From positions 172,682-236,681 of the forward strand of contig NZ_SMAL01000004.1 in the NCBI RefSeq assembly GCF_004342165.1: 64,000 bases of DNA. The letters run 5' to 3'. The DNA comes from Natranaerovirga pectinivora. GTDB lineage: Bacteria > Bacillota > Clostridia > Lachnospirales > DSM-24629. Both the position numbers and the translations under genes were made by a program. Under the pieces are notes generated by a model. It did no database searches. It was not told the DNA's origin and was given only the letters and a program-made list of their open reading frames with translations. Positions 1 through 9,074 of this stretch are shown in pieces (the first letter of the stretch is position 1; each line of letters opens with the position of its first letter).

Positions 1-86
1 TTTTTGATTATAAATAATTGAATCATATACCTTATACCTTCCCCAATATTTAGTATAATATTCTAATTACTTCTCCTACGTATGTA

Positions 87-350
87 TTATTGTTTTGAAA
101 CCACAATAAGTTTTATTGCTGTTCTTTCTTCTCCATTTATCTCTATATCCGTAAATGCTGGTGTACATACTAAATCCACACCAGATGGTGCTACATAACC
201 TCTTGCAATAATAATTGCTTTGATTGCTTGATTTAACGCTCCTGCACCAATTGCTTGTACCTCTGCTCCTCCTTTTTCTCTGATTGTATTTGCCAAGGCA
301 CCTGCTACAGAGTTAGGATTAGATTTTGCGGCTACTTTTAATACTTCCAC
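87..350 (-). CDS. spoVS: Stage V sporulation protein S
   Basis: This 87-residue protein matches SpoVS over its full length, with the family's N-terminal EVLKVAAKSNPNSVAGALA and a C-terminal TAIKLIVVSKQ. SpoVS is a small Alba-like presumed nucleic-acid-binding protein needed for spore coat and cortex progression in Bacillus. The start is GTG, with a strong GGGGG Shine-Dalgarno about nine bases upstream. It follows rny, as in many Firmicutes, but a promoter-like pair at 404-432 and the rny terminator at 592-623 suggest its own transcript. No terminator is visible in the 86 bases after its stop. Confidence 0.96.
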   Translation of the reverse strand: MEVLKVAAKSNPNSVAGALANTIREKGGAEVQAIGAGALNQAIKAIIIARGYVAPSGVDLVCTPAFTDIEINGEERTAIKLIVVSKQ

Positions 351-403
351 GTTGTAAATCCCCCTTTAAATTTGTAATTGTAATTAAATATAATCATAAG
401 TTA

Positions 404-432
404 ATTATAATTCATAATATATATTAAAGCAA
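404..432 (-). promoter_or_regulatory. Putative spoVS promoter (sigma-A type)
   Basis: On the minus strand TTGCTT (427-432) is 17 bases from a perfect TATAAT (404-409), 54 bases before the spoVS GTG. B. subtilis spoVS uses sigma-H; I found no convincing AGGA/GAAT sigma-H pair here. A 7 bp stem (438-444 with 452-458) sits just upstream. Confidence 0.5.
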
Positions 433-560
433 TAGAATTCTAGTCTTATTTACTAGAAAAATGTGTATTTATTAAAAATTATAGAAGAATTTTAGATTCA
501 TAAAAGATTTATATTGTTTAATATCTCATAAGTTAATATTAATTAAAATATATCTTATAT

Positions 561-576
561 AAGACATTAATGTCTT
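561..576. other. Perfect 16 bp palindrome AAGACATTAATGTCTT
   Basis: It is its own reverse complement and lies in the spoVS-rny gap, outside the apparent spoVS promoter and just past the rny terminator. It could be an operator or chance in AT-rich DNA; nothing else in the 351-634 gap is recognisable apart from the promoter, a small stem at 438-458 and the terminator. Confidence 0.3.
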
Positions 577-591
577 AATAAATTAATAAAT

Positions 592-623
592 TTAAAAAAA
601 AGACTACTGTTTTCATAGTAGTC
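592..623 (-). terminator. rny terminator
   Basis: A 7 bp stem GACTACT/AGTAGTC (602-608 with 617-623) is followed on the minus strand by an uninterrupted T tract (A tract 592-601). It begins 12 bases past the rny stop. The T run on its other side would also allow it to act for plus-strand transcripts. Confidence 0.85.
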
Positions 624-634
624 TTTTTTGTATA

Positions 635-2188
635 TTATTTTGCATATTCAATTGCTCTTACTTCTCTAATAACATTAATTTTAATTTGTCCTGGGTATTC
701 TAATTCTGCTTCAATTTGTTTAGCTATATCTCTACCCACTAAAACCATTTCTTCATCATTCACTTGGTCTGGAATCACCATTATACGAATTTCTCTACCC
801 GCTTGTATTGCAAAAGATTTTTCAACACCTTTAAAGTTTTCTGCTATTTCTTCTAGTTTTTGTAATCGTTTTATATAAGTTTCTAACGTTTCTCTTCTAG
901 CCCCTGGTCTAGCAGCTGATATAGTATCTGCCGCTTGAACAATAACAGCTATAATACTCTCTGGTTCAACATCTCCATGATGGGCTTCTAAAGCATTAAT
1001 AACCACTTTAGACTCTTTATATTTTCTACATAAATCTGAACCGATTTGAATATGAGAGCCTTCCATTTCGTGATCAACAGATTTACCAATGTCATGTAAT
1101 AATCCAGCTCTTTTAGCCAGTCTTATATCAACACCTATTTCTGCAGCAATTAAACCACATAAATGTGCAACTTCTATTGAATGTTTAAGTGCATTTTGGC
1201 CATAACTTGTTCTAAACTTCATTTTTCCTAGCAAACGAACAAGTTCCGGATGTATGCCGTGAACGCCTACATCAAATGTAGCCATTTCACCTTCTTCACG
1301 AATCATTGTTTCAACTTCTTTTTGAGCTTTTTCTACCATTTCTTCAATTCTTGCAGGATGTATACGACCATCTACAATAAGCTTTTCAAGTGCAATTCTT
1401 GCAACTTCTCTTCTTATTGGATCAAATCCTGATAAAATTACTGCTTCAGGCGTATCATCAATTATTAGATCAATTCCTGTTAAAGTTTCTAAAGTTCTAA
1501 TATTTCTACCTTCTCTACCAATGATTCGACCTTTCATCTCATCACTTGGTAATTGTACAACAGATACTGTAGTCTCAGCTACATGATCAGCTGCACATTT
1601 TTGAATAGCAATTGCAAGTATGTCCTTAGCTTTTTTATTTGCTTCTTCTTTTGCTTTGTTCTCTAATTCTTTTACTAGAATGGCAGTTTCATGTTTCACT
1701 TCATTTTCAACGATTTCTAAAAGGTATTCTTTTGCCTGTTCGGAGGTGAGCCCAGATATTCTCTCTAATTCTTCCATTTGTTTTGATATCATTGTATCTA
1801 CTTCTAATCTAAGATTATCAATTTCTTCTTCTTTACTAGCAAATTGACCTTCTTTTTTCTCTAACAACTCTGTTTTTCTATCTAAAGCCTCTTCTTTTTG
1901 AAGAAGTCTTCTTTCAAGTCGTTGTAGTTCATTTCTTCTTTCTTTGACTTCTTTATCAAGATCATTTTTTACTTTTAGAGTTTCTTCTTTTGTTTCAAGA
2001 AGAACTTCTCTTTTCTTAGATTCTGCATTTTTTAATGCATCATCAATGATTTCTCTTGATCTTTTTTCAGCCGATCCAATTTGAGCTTCAGCAATCTTTC
2101 TTCTATATGCTACTCCAAGCGCAAAAGCAATGGCTGCTACAAAGAAGAGGACTACAACAAAGATTATTATTGTTATAACATCTCCCAC
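635..2188 (-). CDS. rny: Ribonuclease Y
   Basis: RNase Y is the membrane-anchored endoribonuclease that starts bulk mRNA decay in many Firmicutes. Visible parts are one N-terminal membrane segment (residues 3-27), a long charged coiled coil (about 35-200), a KH domain with [15 protein letters not shown] near 220-235, and an HD domain with LLHDIGK near 365 that carries the metal-binding His-Asp. The longest open frame begins with a GTG at 2197, but AAGGAGG abuts that codon and is spaced eight bases from the GTG at 2188, so I chose 2188 (517 residues). It has its own promoter at 2250-2278 and a terminator, and lies between recX and spoVS, a common clostridial order. Confidence 0.96.
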   Translation of the reverse strand: MGDVITIIIFVVVLFFVAAIAFALGVAYRRKIAEAQIGSAEKRSREIIDDALKNAESKKREVLLETKEETLKVKNDLDKEVKERRNELQRLERRLLQKEEALDRKTELLEKKEGQFASKEEEIDNLRLEVDTMISKQMEELERISGLTSEQAKEYLLEIVENEVKHETAILVKELENKAKEEANKKAKDILAIAIQKCAADHVAETTVSVVQLPSDEMKGRIIGREGRNIRTLETLTGIDLIIDDTPEAVILSGFDPIRREVARIALEKLIVDGRIHPARIEEMVEKAQKEVETMIREEGEMATFDVGVHGIHPELVRLLGKMKFRTSYGQNALKHSIEVAHLCGLIAAEIGVDIRLAKRAGLLHDIGKSVDHEMEGSHIQIGSDLCRKYKESKVVINALEAHHGDVEPESIIAVIVQAADTISAARPGARRETLETYIKRLQKLEEIAENFKGVEKSFAIQAGREIRIMVIPDQVNDEEMVLVGRDIAKQIEAELEYPGQIKINVIREVRAIEYAK

Positions 2189-2249
2189 AGGTTGCACCTC
2201 CTTTATTAAGTTTTCATTGTACTAATATAAGTAAATATACGACAATTAA

Positions 2250-2278
2250 ATTTTATAACTTTTTAGACATTATGTCAA
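2250..2278 (-). promoter_or_regulatory. rny promoter (sigma-A)
   Basis: On the minus strand a perfect TTGACA (2273-2278) is separated by exactly 17 bases from TAAAAT (2250-2255). The transcript would start near 2243 and leave a leader of about 55 bases. Together with the lack of an obvious terminator after recX this gives rny an independent constitutive start. Confidence 0.8.
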
Positions 2279-2460
2279 GTTTAACAACTTTCTTTTTTGT
2301 ATATTTTATTTTTTTTTTACTTGAACACCTCTAAATACCTATATAAAATCACTAATTTTTTATTGAATTTTTATGAAGTTATCTATTATCATTTTTACAA
2401 GACTTTATTAAATTTATAACAATCTTTTAGTGCATTATATACTATATATAAGCTACTTCT

Positions 2461-3069
2461 TTATTTATTTTGTTCATTTTCTTTAATGATCTTCATAACC
2501 AAAGAAGGGTTAAACCCTTTTCTCACTAAATAATAATATAGTTTTTGAATAGATTCTTTATTACTAGTATGGTTTTTTGTTTTTTTATGAATCAACGTCT
2601 TTATTATCTCTTCTTCATTCACTTCTATGTCTTTTAAAACATCAGAAATTATACTATCAGAAACACCTTTATTCTTTAATTCATATTTAATTTGGTATAG
2701 ACTCTTTTTTTCTTTTTTTGCATTAAGATAGTTTGTTGCATATCTATAATCATCAATAATGTGGTAGTCTTTACAAAAAAATATAACTTTTTGTATAACC
2801 AAATCAATAAACCCTTCTTTTTTTAATTTCAAACAAACATCCTGTTCTGTTCTATCACAGTATTTTATGTAGTTTAATGCTTTTGATTTTGCCTTTTTAT
2901 AGACTATATTGTCTATGATGCTATTAATTCTCTCTAGAGATAACTCTTGTTCTTCTTTTATGTCTAATTTTTTGATTTCTTTGTTTGTTAACCAAAAAAA
3001 GTATTCATCATTAAAATAAACTGATATTCTATCTTTTTTTGGGTCAACTATCAATTCAGTTACTTCCAT
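2461..3069 (-). CDS. recX: Regulatory protein RecX
   Basis: RecX binds RecA filaments and limits strand exchange. The protein has the family's helical repeats, including ALNYIKYCDRTEQDVCLKL and the C-terminal YYYLVRKGFNPSLVMKII. The open frame extends to 3123, but AGGGAG seven bases upstream marks the ATG at 3069, giving 202 residues, normal for the family. Base use is very AT- and Lys-rich like its neighbours. It lies directly downstream of recA, separated by the recA terminator, so expression is either read-through or from an unrecognised promoter in 3070-3180. Confidence 0.93.
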   Translation of the reverse strand: MEVTELIVDPKKDRISVYFNDEYFFWLTNKEIKKLDIKEEQELSLERINSIIDNIVYKKAKSKALNYIKYCDRTEQDVCLKLKKEGFIDLVIQKVIFFCKDYHIIDDYRYATNYLNAKKEKKSLYQIKYELKNKGVSDSIISDVLKDIEVNEEEIIKTLIHKKTKNHTSNKESIQKLYYYLVRKGFNPSLVMKIIKENEQNK

Positions 3070-3182
3070 TATTCTCTCCCTCTGTGTTTCTTTATAGTGT
3101 GTTGCTTTTTTAACAATGTTCATTATACACTAATATACATTACCCGACAAGTTTTTTAGTAGTAATTTTTAAAGTTATATAT

Positions 3183-3210
3183 AAAAAGCCTTACTCTTGT
3201 AAAGTAAGGC
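3183..3210 (-). terminator. recA terminator
   Basis: An 8 bp stem GCCTTACT/AGTAAGGC (3188-3195 with 3203-3210) and a T tract on the minus strand (AAAAA at 3183-3187) lie 10 bases after the recA stop. Confidence 0.85.
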
Positions 3211-3219
3211 CTAAATTAA

Positions 3220-4272
3220 TTATTCATTAGATTGTTTTTTTTCTTTTTTCGGACTAGTAGCCACTTCTTCTTCTTTTTTAGCTGGAAGTTTATAATATTC
3301 TCTTACTAATCGTTCAACTTCGATTAATGTTTCAGGATTCTCAATTAAATATGCTTTAGCATTTTCTCTACCTTGACCTAATCTAATATCATTAAAAGAG
3401 TACCATGCCCCACTTTTGTTTATGATATTAATATTGGAAGCCAGATCAAGTATATCTCCTTCTTTAGAAATTCCCTTTCCAAACATAATATCAAATTCTG
3501 CTTCTTTAAAAGGCGGTGCTATTTTGTTTTTAACAACTTTTACTCTCGTTCTATTTCCAATCATCTCACTACTTTGTTTAAGAGTTTCGATTCTTCTTAC
3601 ATCCAACCTAATAGAAGAGTAAAACTTCAATGCACGTCCACCTGTTGTTGTTTCAGGGCTACCAAACATTATGCCTACTTTTTCTCTTAACTGATTAATG
3701 AAAATTACAATACATTTCGATTTATTAATAACTCCTGTTAGCTTTCTAAGAGCCTGAGACATAAGTCTTGCTTGCAAACCTACATGACTATCTCCCATCT
3801 CCCCTTCTATTTCCGCTCTAGGAACTAAAGCTGCTACAGAGTCAACGATTACAATATCAATAGCGCCAGAACGCACCATTGTTTCAGTTATTTCTAATGC
3901 TTGTTCCCCATTATCAGGTTGGGATATATATAAATTTTCAACGTCTACACCTATTTTACTAGCATACTCAGGATCTAAAGCATGTTCTGCATCAACAAAT
4001 CCTGCTATACCACCTCTTTTTTGAACTTCAGCTACCATATGTAATGCTACTGTTGTCTTACCACTCGATTCAGGACCGTATACTTCTACTATTCTACCTT
4101 TTGGTACCCCCCCTGCTCCTAAAGCGATATCTAAACTTAAGGAACCTGTAGGAATTGTTTCAATATTCATATGCTCTCTAGATTGTCCTAATTTCATAAC
4201 TGAACCTTTACCAAACTGCTTTTCTATCTGGGACAAAGCAGCGTCTAAGGCTTTTTGCTTATCATCATTCAT
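3220..4272 (-). CDS. recA: Recombinase RecA
   Basis: RecA forms filaments on single-stranded DNA, carries out homologous strand exchange and triggers LexA self-cleavage. It shows the P-loop GPESSGKTT near residue 66, the [22 protein letters not shown] region and a charged Lys/Glu-rich tail. The open frame reaches 4329, but that start would lie upstream of the promoter at 4318-4346; the ATG at 4272 has AAGGGGG upstream and gives 350 residues, the normal length. A LexA box overlaps the transcription start, so SOS control is expected. The gene is preceded by the R1 tandem hairpin array and cinA, and followed by recX. Confidence 0.98.
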   Translation of the reverse strand: MNDDKQKALDAALSQIEKQFGKGSVMKLGQSREHMNIETIPTGSLSLDIALGAGGVPKGRIVEVYGPESSGKTTVALHMVAEVQKRGGIAGFVDAEHALDPEYASKIGVDVENLYISQPDNGEQALEITETMVRSGAIDIVIVDSVAALVPRAEIEGEMGDSHVGLQARLMSQALRKLTGVINKSKCIVIFINQLREKVGIMFGSPETTTGGRALKFYSSIRLDVRRIETLKQSSEMIGNRTRVKVVKNKIAPPFKEAEFDIMFGKGISKEGDILDLASNINIINKSGAWYSFNDIRLGQGRENAKAYLIENPETLIEVERLVREYYKLPAKKEEEVATSPKKEKKQSNE

Positions 4273-4298
4273 AAATAAATCCCCCTTCAAACTTTTTC

Positions 4299-4312
4299 CG
4301 AACCTGTGTTCG
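4299..4312 (-). promoter_or_regulatory. LexA (SOS) box of recA
   Basis: CGAACCTGTGTTCG matches the Gram-positive LexA operator, two CGAAC/GTTCG half-sites with a four-base centre. It covers the expected transcription start (about 4311), the arrangement seen for recA in Bacillus. Confidence 0.9.
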
Positions 4313-4317
4313 TTTTT

Positions 4318-4346
4318 ATTATAATACACTTTTATACGTCCGTCAA
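4318..4346 (-). promoter_or_regulatory. recA promoter
   Basis: On the minus strand TTGACG (4341-4346) is 17 bases from a perfect TATAAT (4318-4323). It fixes the recA start downstream of it, at 4272, and is immediately overlapped downstream by the LexA box. Confidence 0.9.
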
Positions 4347-4354
4347 CCTTAAAT

Positions 4355-4752
4355 TTGAAAGTATTATTTTCAAACTTGCTTGCAAGGGTTTGAAAATAAT
4401 ACTTTCAAAGAAGCTTATGGCTTTTACAAGGTAAAAGGCATAAGGTGAGTTGTTATTTTCAAACTTGCTTGCAAGGGTTTGAAAATAATACTTTCAATGA
4501 AGCTTATGGCTTTTACAAGGTAAAAGGCATAAGGTGAGTTGTTGTTTTCAAACTTGCTTGCAAGGGTTTGAAAATAATACTTTCAATGAAGCTTATGGCT
4601 TTTACAAGGTAAAAGGCATAAGGTGAGTTGTTGTTTTCAAACTTGCTTGCAAGGGTTAGGGTTTGAAAATAATACTTTCAATGAAGCTTATGGCTTTTAC
4701 AAGGTAAAAGGCATAAGGTGAGTTGTTGTTTTCAAACTTGCTTGCAAGGGTT
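4355..4752. repeat. R1 tandem array of palindromic 89 bp units
   Basis: The core CAAACTTGCTTGCAAGG recurs five times. Measured from the TTTT before it, starts are 4367, 4456, 4545, 4634 and 4729, so units are 89, 89, 89 and 95 bp; the last is longer through a 6-base duplication of TTAGGG. The first core is flanked by a perfect 21 bp inverted repeat (4355-4375 with 4388-4408). Between cores each unit has a second stem, CTTATGGCTTTTAC against GTAAAAGGCATAAG, with one mismatch. The array fills the cinA-recA gap and ends with a bare core. No open frame or transposase is present. It resembles REP/BIME-type repeats; the family is unknown to me. Confidence 0.9.
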
Positions 4753-4814
4753 AGAAGAACAAAAGTATAAAAAACAAACTCTGATTAAGAATTTGTTTTT
4801 ATATTGTATTGTAT

Positions 4815-6047
4815 TTAATTATTAAGCAGCTCTAATCTAAGTAAGTTTATAGCTGCTATAACGCTATTATTTCTTATTCTTTCCCTACTACCTACAAAAT
4901 TGTATTCTTTAACAGTTGTTTTTCCATTTATATAACAACCAATATACACTAATCCAACAGGTTTATCTTCCGTTCCTCCTGTAGGACCAGCAATACCTGT
5001 TACAGATAATGATACCTCAGACCCAGAAACTTTAGCCATAGCCTCCACCATTTCTTTTGCAGTATGACCACTTACTGCACCATATTGATTAATTGTCTCT
5101 TCTTTTACACCTAGGTTTACCTTAGCCTCATTTGAATAAGTAATTTGACCTTCCTTATATACAGTAGAAATACCGCTACAGTTAATGATTCTACCACTAA
5201 GTAAACCACCTGTACAAGACTCTACAATTGAAAGGGTATATTCTTTTTCTAAAAGCAAATCCAAAACCACTTCTTCAAGGGTTTTGTCTTCATTGGTATA
5301 AATTGAATCCCCTAATATGTCATAAACGGCCTTTTCTGTTGGCTCTATTAATTCATAAGCTTCTTTTTCAGATAGAGCTTTTGCTGTTAGTCTTAAATGA
5401 ACTTCCCCATCTTTTGCATAAGGTGCAATAGTGGGATTACTTTGACCATTAATTAACTCTGTTAATAATTCTTCTACTGTACTTTCTCCAATTCCTACAA
5501 CTCTTAAAGTCTTAGAAGCAATGGTTTCAGAACTTATTTTTCTTATATAAGGCTTTACCTGCTCCTCAAATAAAGGCACCATTTCTTTAGGTGGTCCTGG
5601 TAATAATACTAATATTTTATTATCTTCGTTAACAATGAGGCCTGGTGCTGTTCCATTATTGTTTTCAAGAACAAGAGAACCTTCAGGAATTAAAGCTTGT
5701 TTTAAGTTATTACTAGCCATTTTTACTTTTCTTTTATTAAAAAAGTCTATAAGCTTTTTTTCAGTGTATTCATCCTTTACAAGAGGTTTATCAACTACTT
5801 TAGCCACAACCTCTTTTGTTAAATCGTCCTGTGTAGGGCCCAGCCCACCTGTTAAAAACACTATATCTGAACCTTGTAGTGCCCTTTTTATTGTCTCTTC
5901 TAACCTTTTTTCATTGTCCCCTACCACCGTTTGAAAAAACACCGAAAGACCTAACTCAGAACATTCTTCTGACAAGTACTTAGCATTGCTATTCAATATA
6001 TTTCCCAGTAACAATTCTGTTCCCACTGAAATTATTTCTGCAATCAT
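4815..6047 (-). CDS. cinA: CinA family protein (competence/damage-inducible; NMN amidohydrolase domain)
   Basis: A two-domain CinA of 410 residues. The N-terminal molybdopterin-binding-like domain has FLTGGLGPTQDD (about residues 84-95), and the C-terminal CinA domain (about 255-405) has SIVESCTGGLLSGRI and SVTGIAGPTGG, the nicotinamide-mononucleotide deamidase part in studied members. The role is pyridine nucleotide recycling, with a historic link to competence and RecA in Streptococcus. The start abuts the pgsA stop, so it is co-translated with pgsA and rimO. It is separated from recA by the R1 array, which is unusual because many Firmicutes have cinA and recA close together. Confidence 0.95.
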   Translation of the reverse strand: MIAEIISVGTELLLGNILNSNAKYLSEECSELGLSVFFQTVVGDNEKRLEETIKRALQGSDIVFLTGGLGPTQDDLTKEVVAKVVDKPLVKDEYTEKKLIDFFNKRKVKMASNNLKQALIPEGSLVLENNNGTAPGLIVNEDNKILVLLPGPPKEMVPLFEEQVKPYIRKISSETIASKTLRVVGIGESTVEELLTELINGQSNPTIAPYAKDGEVHLRLTAKALSEKEAYELIEPTEKAVYDILGDSIYTNEDKTLEEVVLDLLLEKEYTLSIVESCTGGLLSGRIINCSGISTVYKEGQITYSNEAKVNLGVKEETINQYGAVSGHTAKEMVEAMAKVSGSEVSLSVTGIAGPTGGTEDKPVGLVYIGCYINGKTTVKEYNFVGSRERIRNNSVIAAINLLRLELLNN

Positions 6048-6590
6048 TTACTTGCTCCCTTCAGTTAAAACATGTTTGTTTTTAACCATATAGTCAACTG
6101 CAGATATTATTGTAAAGATTACTGCAATATAAACTAGAGCATTTTCAATATAGAATATATATTCACCATCAAATCTAGCCATTAATACTAAGATCATAAC
6201 CATTTGAAAAACCGTTTTAATTTTTCCCCATTTACTAGCTGCAATAACCAATCCTTCTGATGCTGCAACCACTCTAAAGCCACTAATTAAAAATTCCCTA
6301 CTAATAATAAGAATAACTACCCAAGGTGCTAACCATCCTAAATAAACAAAAGCTATTAAAGCAGATGCTACCAACAACTTATCTGCAAGTGGATCCATAA
6401 ATTTACCAAAGTTGGTAACCAAGTTCATAGAACGGGCAAGGTAACCATCTAAAAAGTCAGTAAAACTAGCAACTGCAAATATAACCAATGCATAGATATG
6501 ATTCATTGCAGTAAAATCCGTTAATATAAAAACAAGAAAAATTGGTATTAACATAACCCTTAAAATAGTAAGCTTATTCGCTATATTCAC
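6048..6590 (-). CDS. pgsA: CDP-diacylglycerol--glycerol-3-phosphate 3-phosphatidyltransferase
   Basis: It makes phosphatidylglycerophosphate, the committed step to phosphatidylglycerol and cardiolipin, in the membrane. The CDP-alcohol phosphotransferase signature is complete: DFLDGYLAR, then a Gly eight residues on, then KFMD and PLAD (residues about 45-74). About four to five membrane helices are visible in 180 residues, the normal size. It overlaps rimO by one base and abuts cinA. Confidence 0.97.
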   Translation of the reverse strand: MNIANKLTILRVMLIPIFLVFILTDFTAMNHIYALVIFAVASFTDFLDGYLARSMNLVTNFGKFMDPLADKLLVASALIAFVYLGWLAPWVVILIISREFLISGFRVVAASEGLVIAASKWGKIKTVFQMVMILVLMARFDGEYIFYIENALVYIAVIFTIISAVDYMVKNKHVLTEGSK

Positions 6591-7912
6591 TAAATCATCT
6601 CCCCGATTAAATCGTATTCATTTGATTCTGTAATTAGCACTTTTATCATCTCTCCAGAAATAATTTCTTCATCAGCTTTTACAAAAACATACCCATCTAC
6701 ATTAGGTGCGTCTTTATAACTTCTACCAATATATACTTTATCTTCAGGTAAATAGCCCTCAATAAGTACATCAATGGTTCTTCCTATCATTTCTTTTGTC
6801 TTTTCAAAAGATATCTCTTGTTGTAGTTTCATAATGTCATTTTGTCTTTGCTTTTTAATTTTTTCTGTAATTTGACCTGGTAATAATGCCGCAGGAGTAT
6901 CTTCTTCTTTTGAATAAGTGAATACGCCTAATCTGTCAAATTTCATTTCTTTAACAAATTCTACTACATTCTGATGTTGCTCCTGAGTTTCTCCAGGGAA
7001 CCCTGTAATAATAGTTGTTCTTAAAGCAATATCTGGTACCAATTCCCTTATTCTATTGATTTTATTGCGTAAATCTTCTTGAGTGGTTTTTCTTCCCATT
7101 TTCTTCAGTATGGCACTGTCACCATGTTGAATAGGTATATCTAGATAATTACATATTTTATCATTTTTATTCATTACTTCTAATAATTCATCTGAAATTT
7201 CCTCTGGATAACAATAAAGAACCCTTATCCATCGTAACCCTTCAATAGTAGACAGTTCTTCTAACAACTTAGGTAAAAGATATTTACCATATAAGTCTAT
7301 CCCATAAACTGTTGTATCTTGAGCAACTAGTATGATTTCTTTAATCCCTTTTTGTACTAAAAGAGTCGCTTCTTTAACAATGTCTTCAATTGGTCTACTT
7401 TTATACTTTCCTCTTAAGCTTGGAATAATACAATAGGTACAAAGTTTATCACAGCCTTCAGCAATTTTTATATAAGAATAAAAACCACCCGTTGTATTAA
7501 TTCTATCTGTATAAGAAGACAAATTATCATTTACATCTTTATAAGAAGTAAATTTTTTACCTTCTAAAGCTTCATCTATAGCATTTAAAATCTCATCATA
7601 ACTAGAGGTTCCCAGTAAAGCATCTACCTCTGGAATCTCTTTAATAATTTCATCTTTATATCGCTCTGATAAACAGCCAGCTGCAATTAAAACCTTACAA
7701 ACACCTGTCTTTTTATGCTCAGCCATCTCTAAAATGGTATTAATACTCTCTTCTTTAGCATCACTAATAAAACAACAGGTATTAACAACAATTATATTAG
7801 CCTCTTCCTCATTATTGGTTAATTCATACCCTTTCTCTCTAATTAATCCTAACATTACTTCACTGTCAACTAGGTTCTTATCACAACCTAAAGATACAAA
7901 CATAAGTTTCAT
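6590..7912 (-). CDS. rimO: Ribosomal protein S12 methylthiotransferase
   Basis: RimO is a radical-SAM enzyme with two Fe-S clusters that methylthiolates an aspartate of ribosomal protein S12. The N-terminal domain has the three cluster cysteines in VSLGCDKN, NTCCF and AGCLSERY; the radical-SAM motif CDKLCTYC is near residue 150; a TRAM domain ends the protein. The frame is open to a TTG at 7933, but GGAAGGAG sits inside that extension, so the ATG at 7912 is the likely start (440 residues, normal). It heads a rimO-pgsA-cinA unit. Its roughly 260-base upstream gap carries hairpin A and a TATAAT at 8180-8185. Confidence 0.95.
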   Translation of the reverse strand: MKLMFVSLGCDKNLVDSEVMLGLIREKGYELTNNEEEANIIVVNTCCFISDAKEESINTILEMAEHKKTGVCKVLIAAGCLSERYKDEIIKEIPEVDALLGTSSYDEILNAIDEALEGKKFTSYKDVNDNLSSYTDRINTTGGFYSYIKIAEGCDKLCTYCIIPSLRGKYKSRPIEDIVKEATLLVQKGIKEIILVAQDTTVYGIDLYGKYLLPKLLEELSTIEGLRWIRVLYCYPEEISDELLEVMNKNDKICNYLDIPIQHGDSAILKKMGRKTTQEDLRNKINRIRELVPDIALRTTIITGFPGETQEQHQNVVEFVKEMKFDRLGVFTYSKEEDTPAALLPGQITEKIKKQRQNDIMKLQQEISFEKTKEMIGRTIDVLIEGYLPEDKVYIGRSYKDAPNVDGYVFVKADEEIISGEMIKVLITESNEYDLIGEMI

Positions 7913-8069
7913 TATAAGTGTTTCTCCTTCCAAAATTAAACAAATAGCAATTAATCGCTCTATATTTCATAACGCTCAAAATGACAAAGCTTTAAACTAA
8001 AACTTTGCCAATTGTAAAATGTCTTTATATTTTTCGCAAAAACAGCAAAAAACAACGGAATCTTATCTA

Positions 8070-8155
8070 GTGTATTCAAGGCATATATAATCTTATTGGC
8101 GTCGACCGGCTGAAAGGAACGGCAGCCAATAAGACTATATATGCCTTGAGTACAC
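8070..8155. repeat. Hairpin A: conserved-loop, variable-arm palindrome
   Basis: Two 31-base arms (8070-8100 and 8125-8155) pair with only two non-canonical positions around a 24-base loop that starts GTCGACC and continues GGCTGAAAGGAA. The loop is 23/24 identical to that of hairpin C, although the arms differ from C at 12 of 31 positions. It lies between folD and rimO in a 302-base gap. A small perfect stem ATGAG/CTCAT (8161-8174) and a TATAAT (minus strand, 8180-8185) lie beside it, so it may fall in the rimO leader. No gene is encoded here. Confidence 0.9.
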
Positions 8156-8214
8156 GTTCCATGAGCTTCCTCATTAAGTATTATACATCAATTCTTTAAA
8201 AAAAGAAAACCTTT

Positions 8215-9063
8215 TTAACCCAATCGCTCTGCAGACTGCACACAATTACTCATTAACATTGCAATGGTCATAGGCCCAACCCCACCAGGAACTGGCGTAA
8301 TAGCACTAACATGTTCGACCACATCGTCAAAATCAACATCCCCACAAAGCTTTCCATCCACTCTGTGAATACCAACATCAATAACAACGGCTCCATCTTT
8401 AACAAACTCTTTCGTTACAAACTTAGGCTTCCCAATTGCAGCCACAAGTATATCTGCTCTTTTAGTAACTTCTTTTAAATCCTTTGTTCTAGAATGACAT
8501 ATTGTAACCGTTCCATTTTCTCTTAGTAATAACATACCCATAGGCTTCCCTACAATATTACTTCTACCAATTACAACACATTCTTTGCCTTCTATATCAA
8601 TATTAGAACGTTTTAAAAGCTCTATAATCCCATACGGTGTACAGGAAACAAAACCTACTTGACCAATACTTAGTGCACCAACGCTTTCTGGATGAAAACC
8701 ATCTACATCTTTACTTGGGTCAATGGCTTTTATCACTTTTTGTTCATCAATCCCTTTTGGTAATGGCAATTGAACTAGAATACCATGGACATCTTTTTTA
8801 TTATTCAATTCATTAATTAAATTTAATAACTCTATTTCTGAAGTTTCTTCTGACATTTCATAAGATAAAGAGTGAATACCTATGTATTCACAAGCCTTCT
8901 TTTTATGAGATACATACACCTTAGAAGCTTCATCCTTACCAACTAAAACAACTGCTAAAGTTGGGGTAATGCCTTTGTTTTTTAATTCTGCTACTTTTCC
9001 CTTTAATTCTTCTTTAATATCATTAGAAATTTTCTTACCATCAATTAATTTTGCTGCCATCAT
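8215..9063 (-). CDS. folD: Bifunctional methylene-THF dehydrogenase / methenyl-THF cyclohydrolase
   Basis: FolD interconverts 5,10-methylene-, methenyl- and 10-formyl-tetrahydrofolate using NADP. Signature segments are YVSHKKKACEYIGI with the catalytic Lys (about residue 57), VQLPLPKG, DPSKDVDGFHP, the dinucleotide-binding GRSNIVGKP (about 165) and PVPGGVGPMTIAML. The 282-residue length is standard. GGGAGG precedes two consecutive ATGs. It lies 11 bases after fhs, so the two one-carbon steps are made from one transcript. Confidence 0.97.
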   Translation of the reverse strand: MMAAKLIDGKKISNDIKEELKGKVAELKNKGITPTLAVVLVGKDEASKVYVSHKKKACEYIGIHSLSYEMSEETSEIELLNLINELNNKKDVHGILVQLPLPKGIDEQKVIKAIDPSKDVDGFHPESVGALSIGQVGFVSCTPYGIIELLKRSNIDIEGKECVVIGRSNIVGKPMGMLLLRENGTVTICHSRTKDLKEVTKRADILVAAIGKPKFVTKEFVKDGAVVIDVGIHRVDGKLCGDVDFDDVVEHVSAITPVPGGVGPMTIAMLMSNCVQSAERLG

Positions 9064-9074
9064 CTCGTCCTCCC

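Noticed and set aside
4355..4752. Possible CRISPR array
   Set aside because: Repeats are directly tandem with near-identical sequence throughout each 89 bp unit; there are no unique spacers and no cas genes. The same holds for 22047-22447.
8070..8155. Integron attC site or intrinsic terminator
   Set aside because: The arms lack the attC core RYYYAAC/GTTRRRY, there is no integrase, and no T tract follows the stem on either strand. The loop does not fit hammerhead, twister-sister or other ribozyme cores I know.
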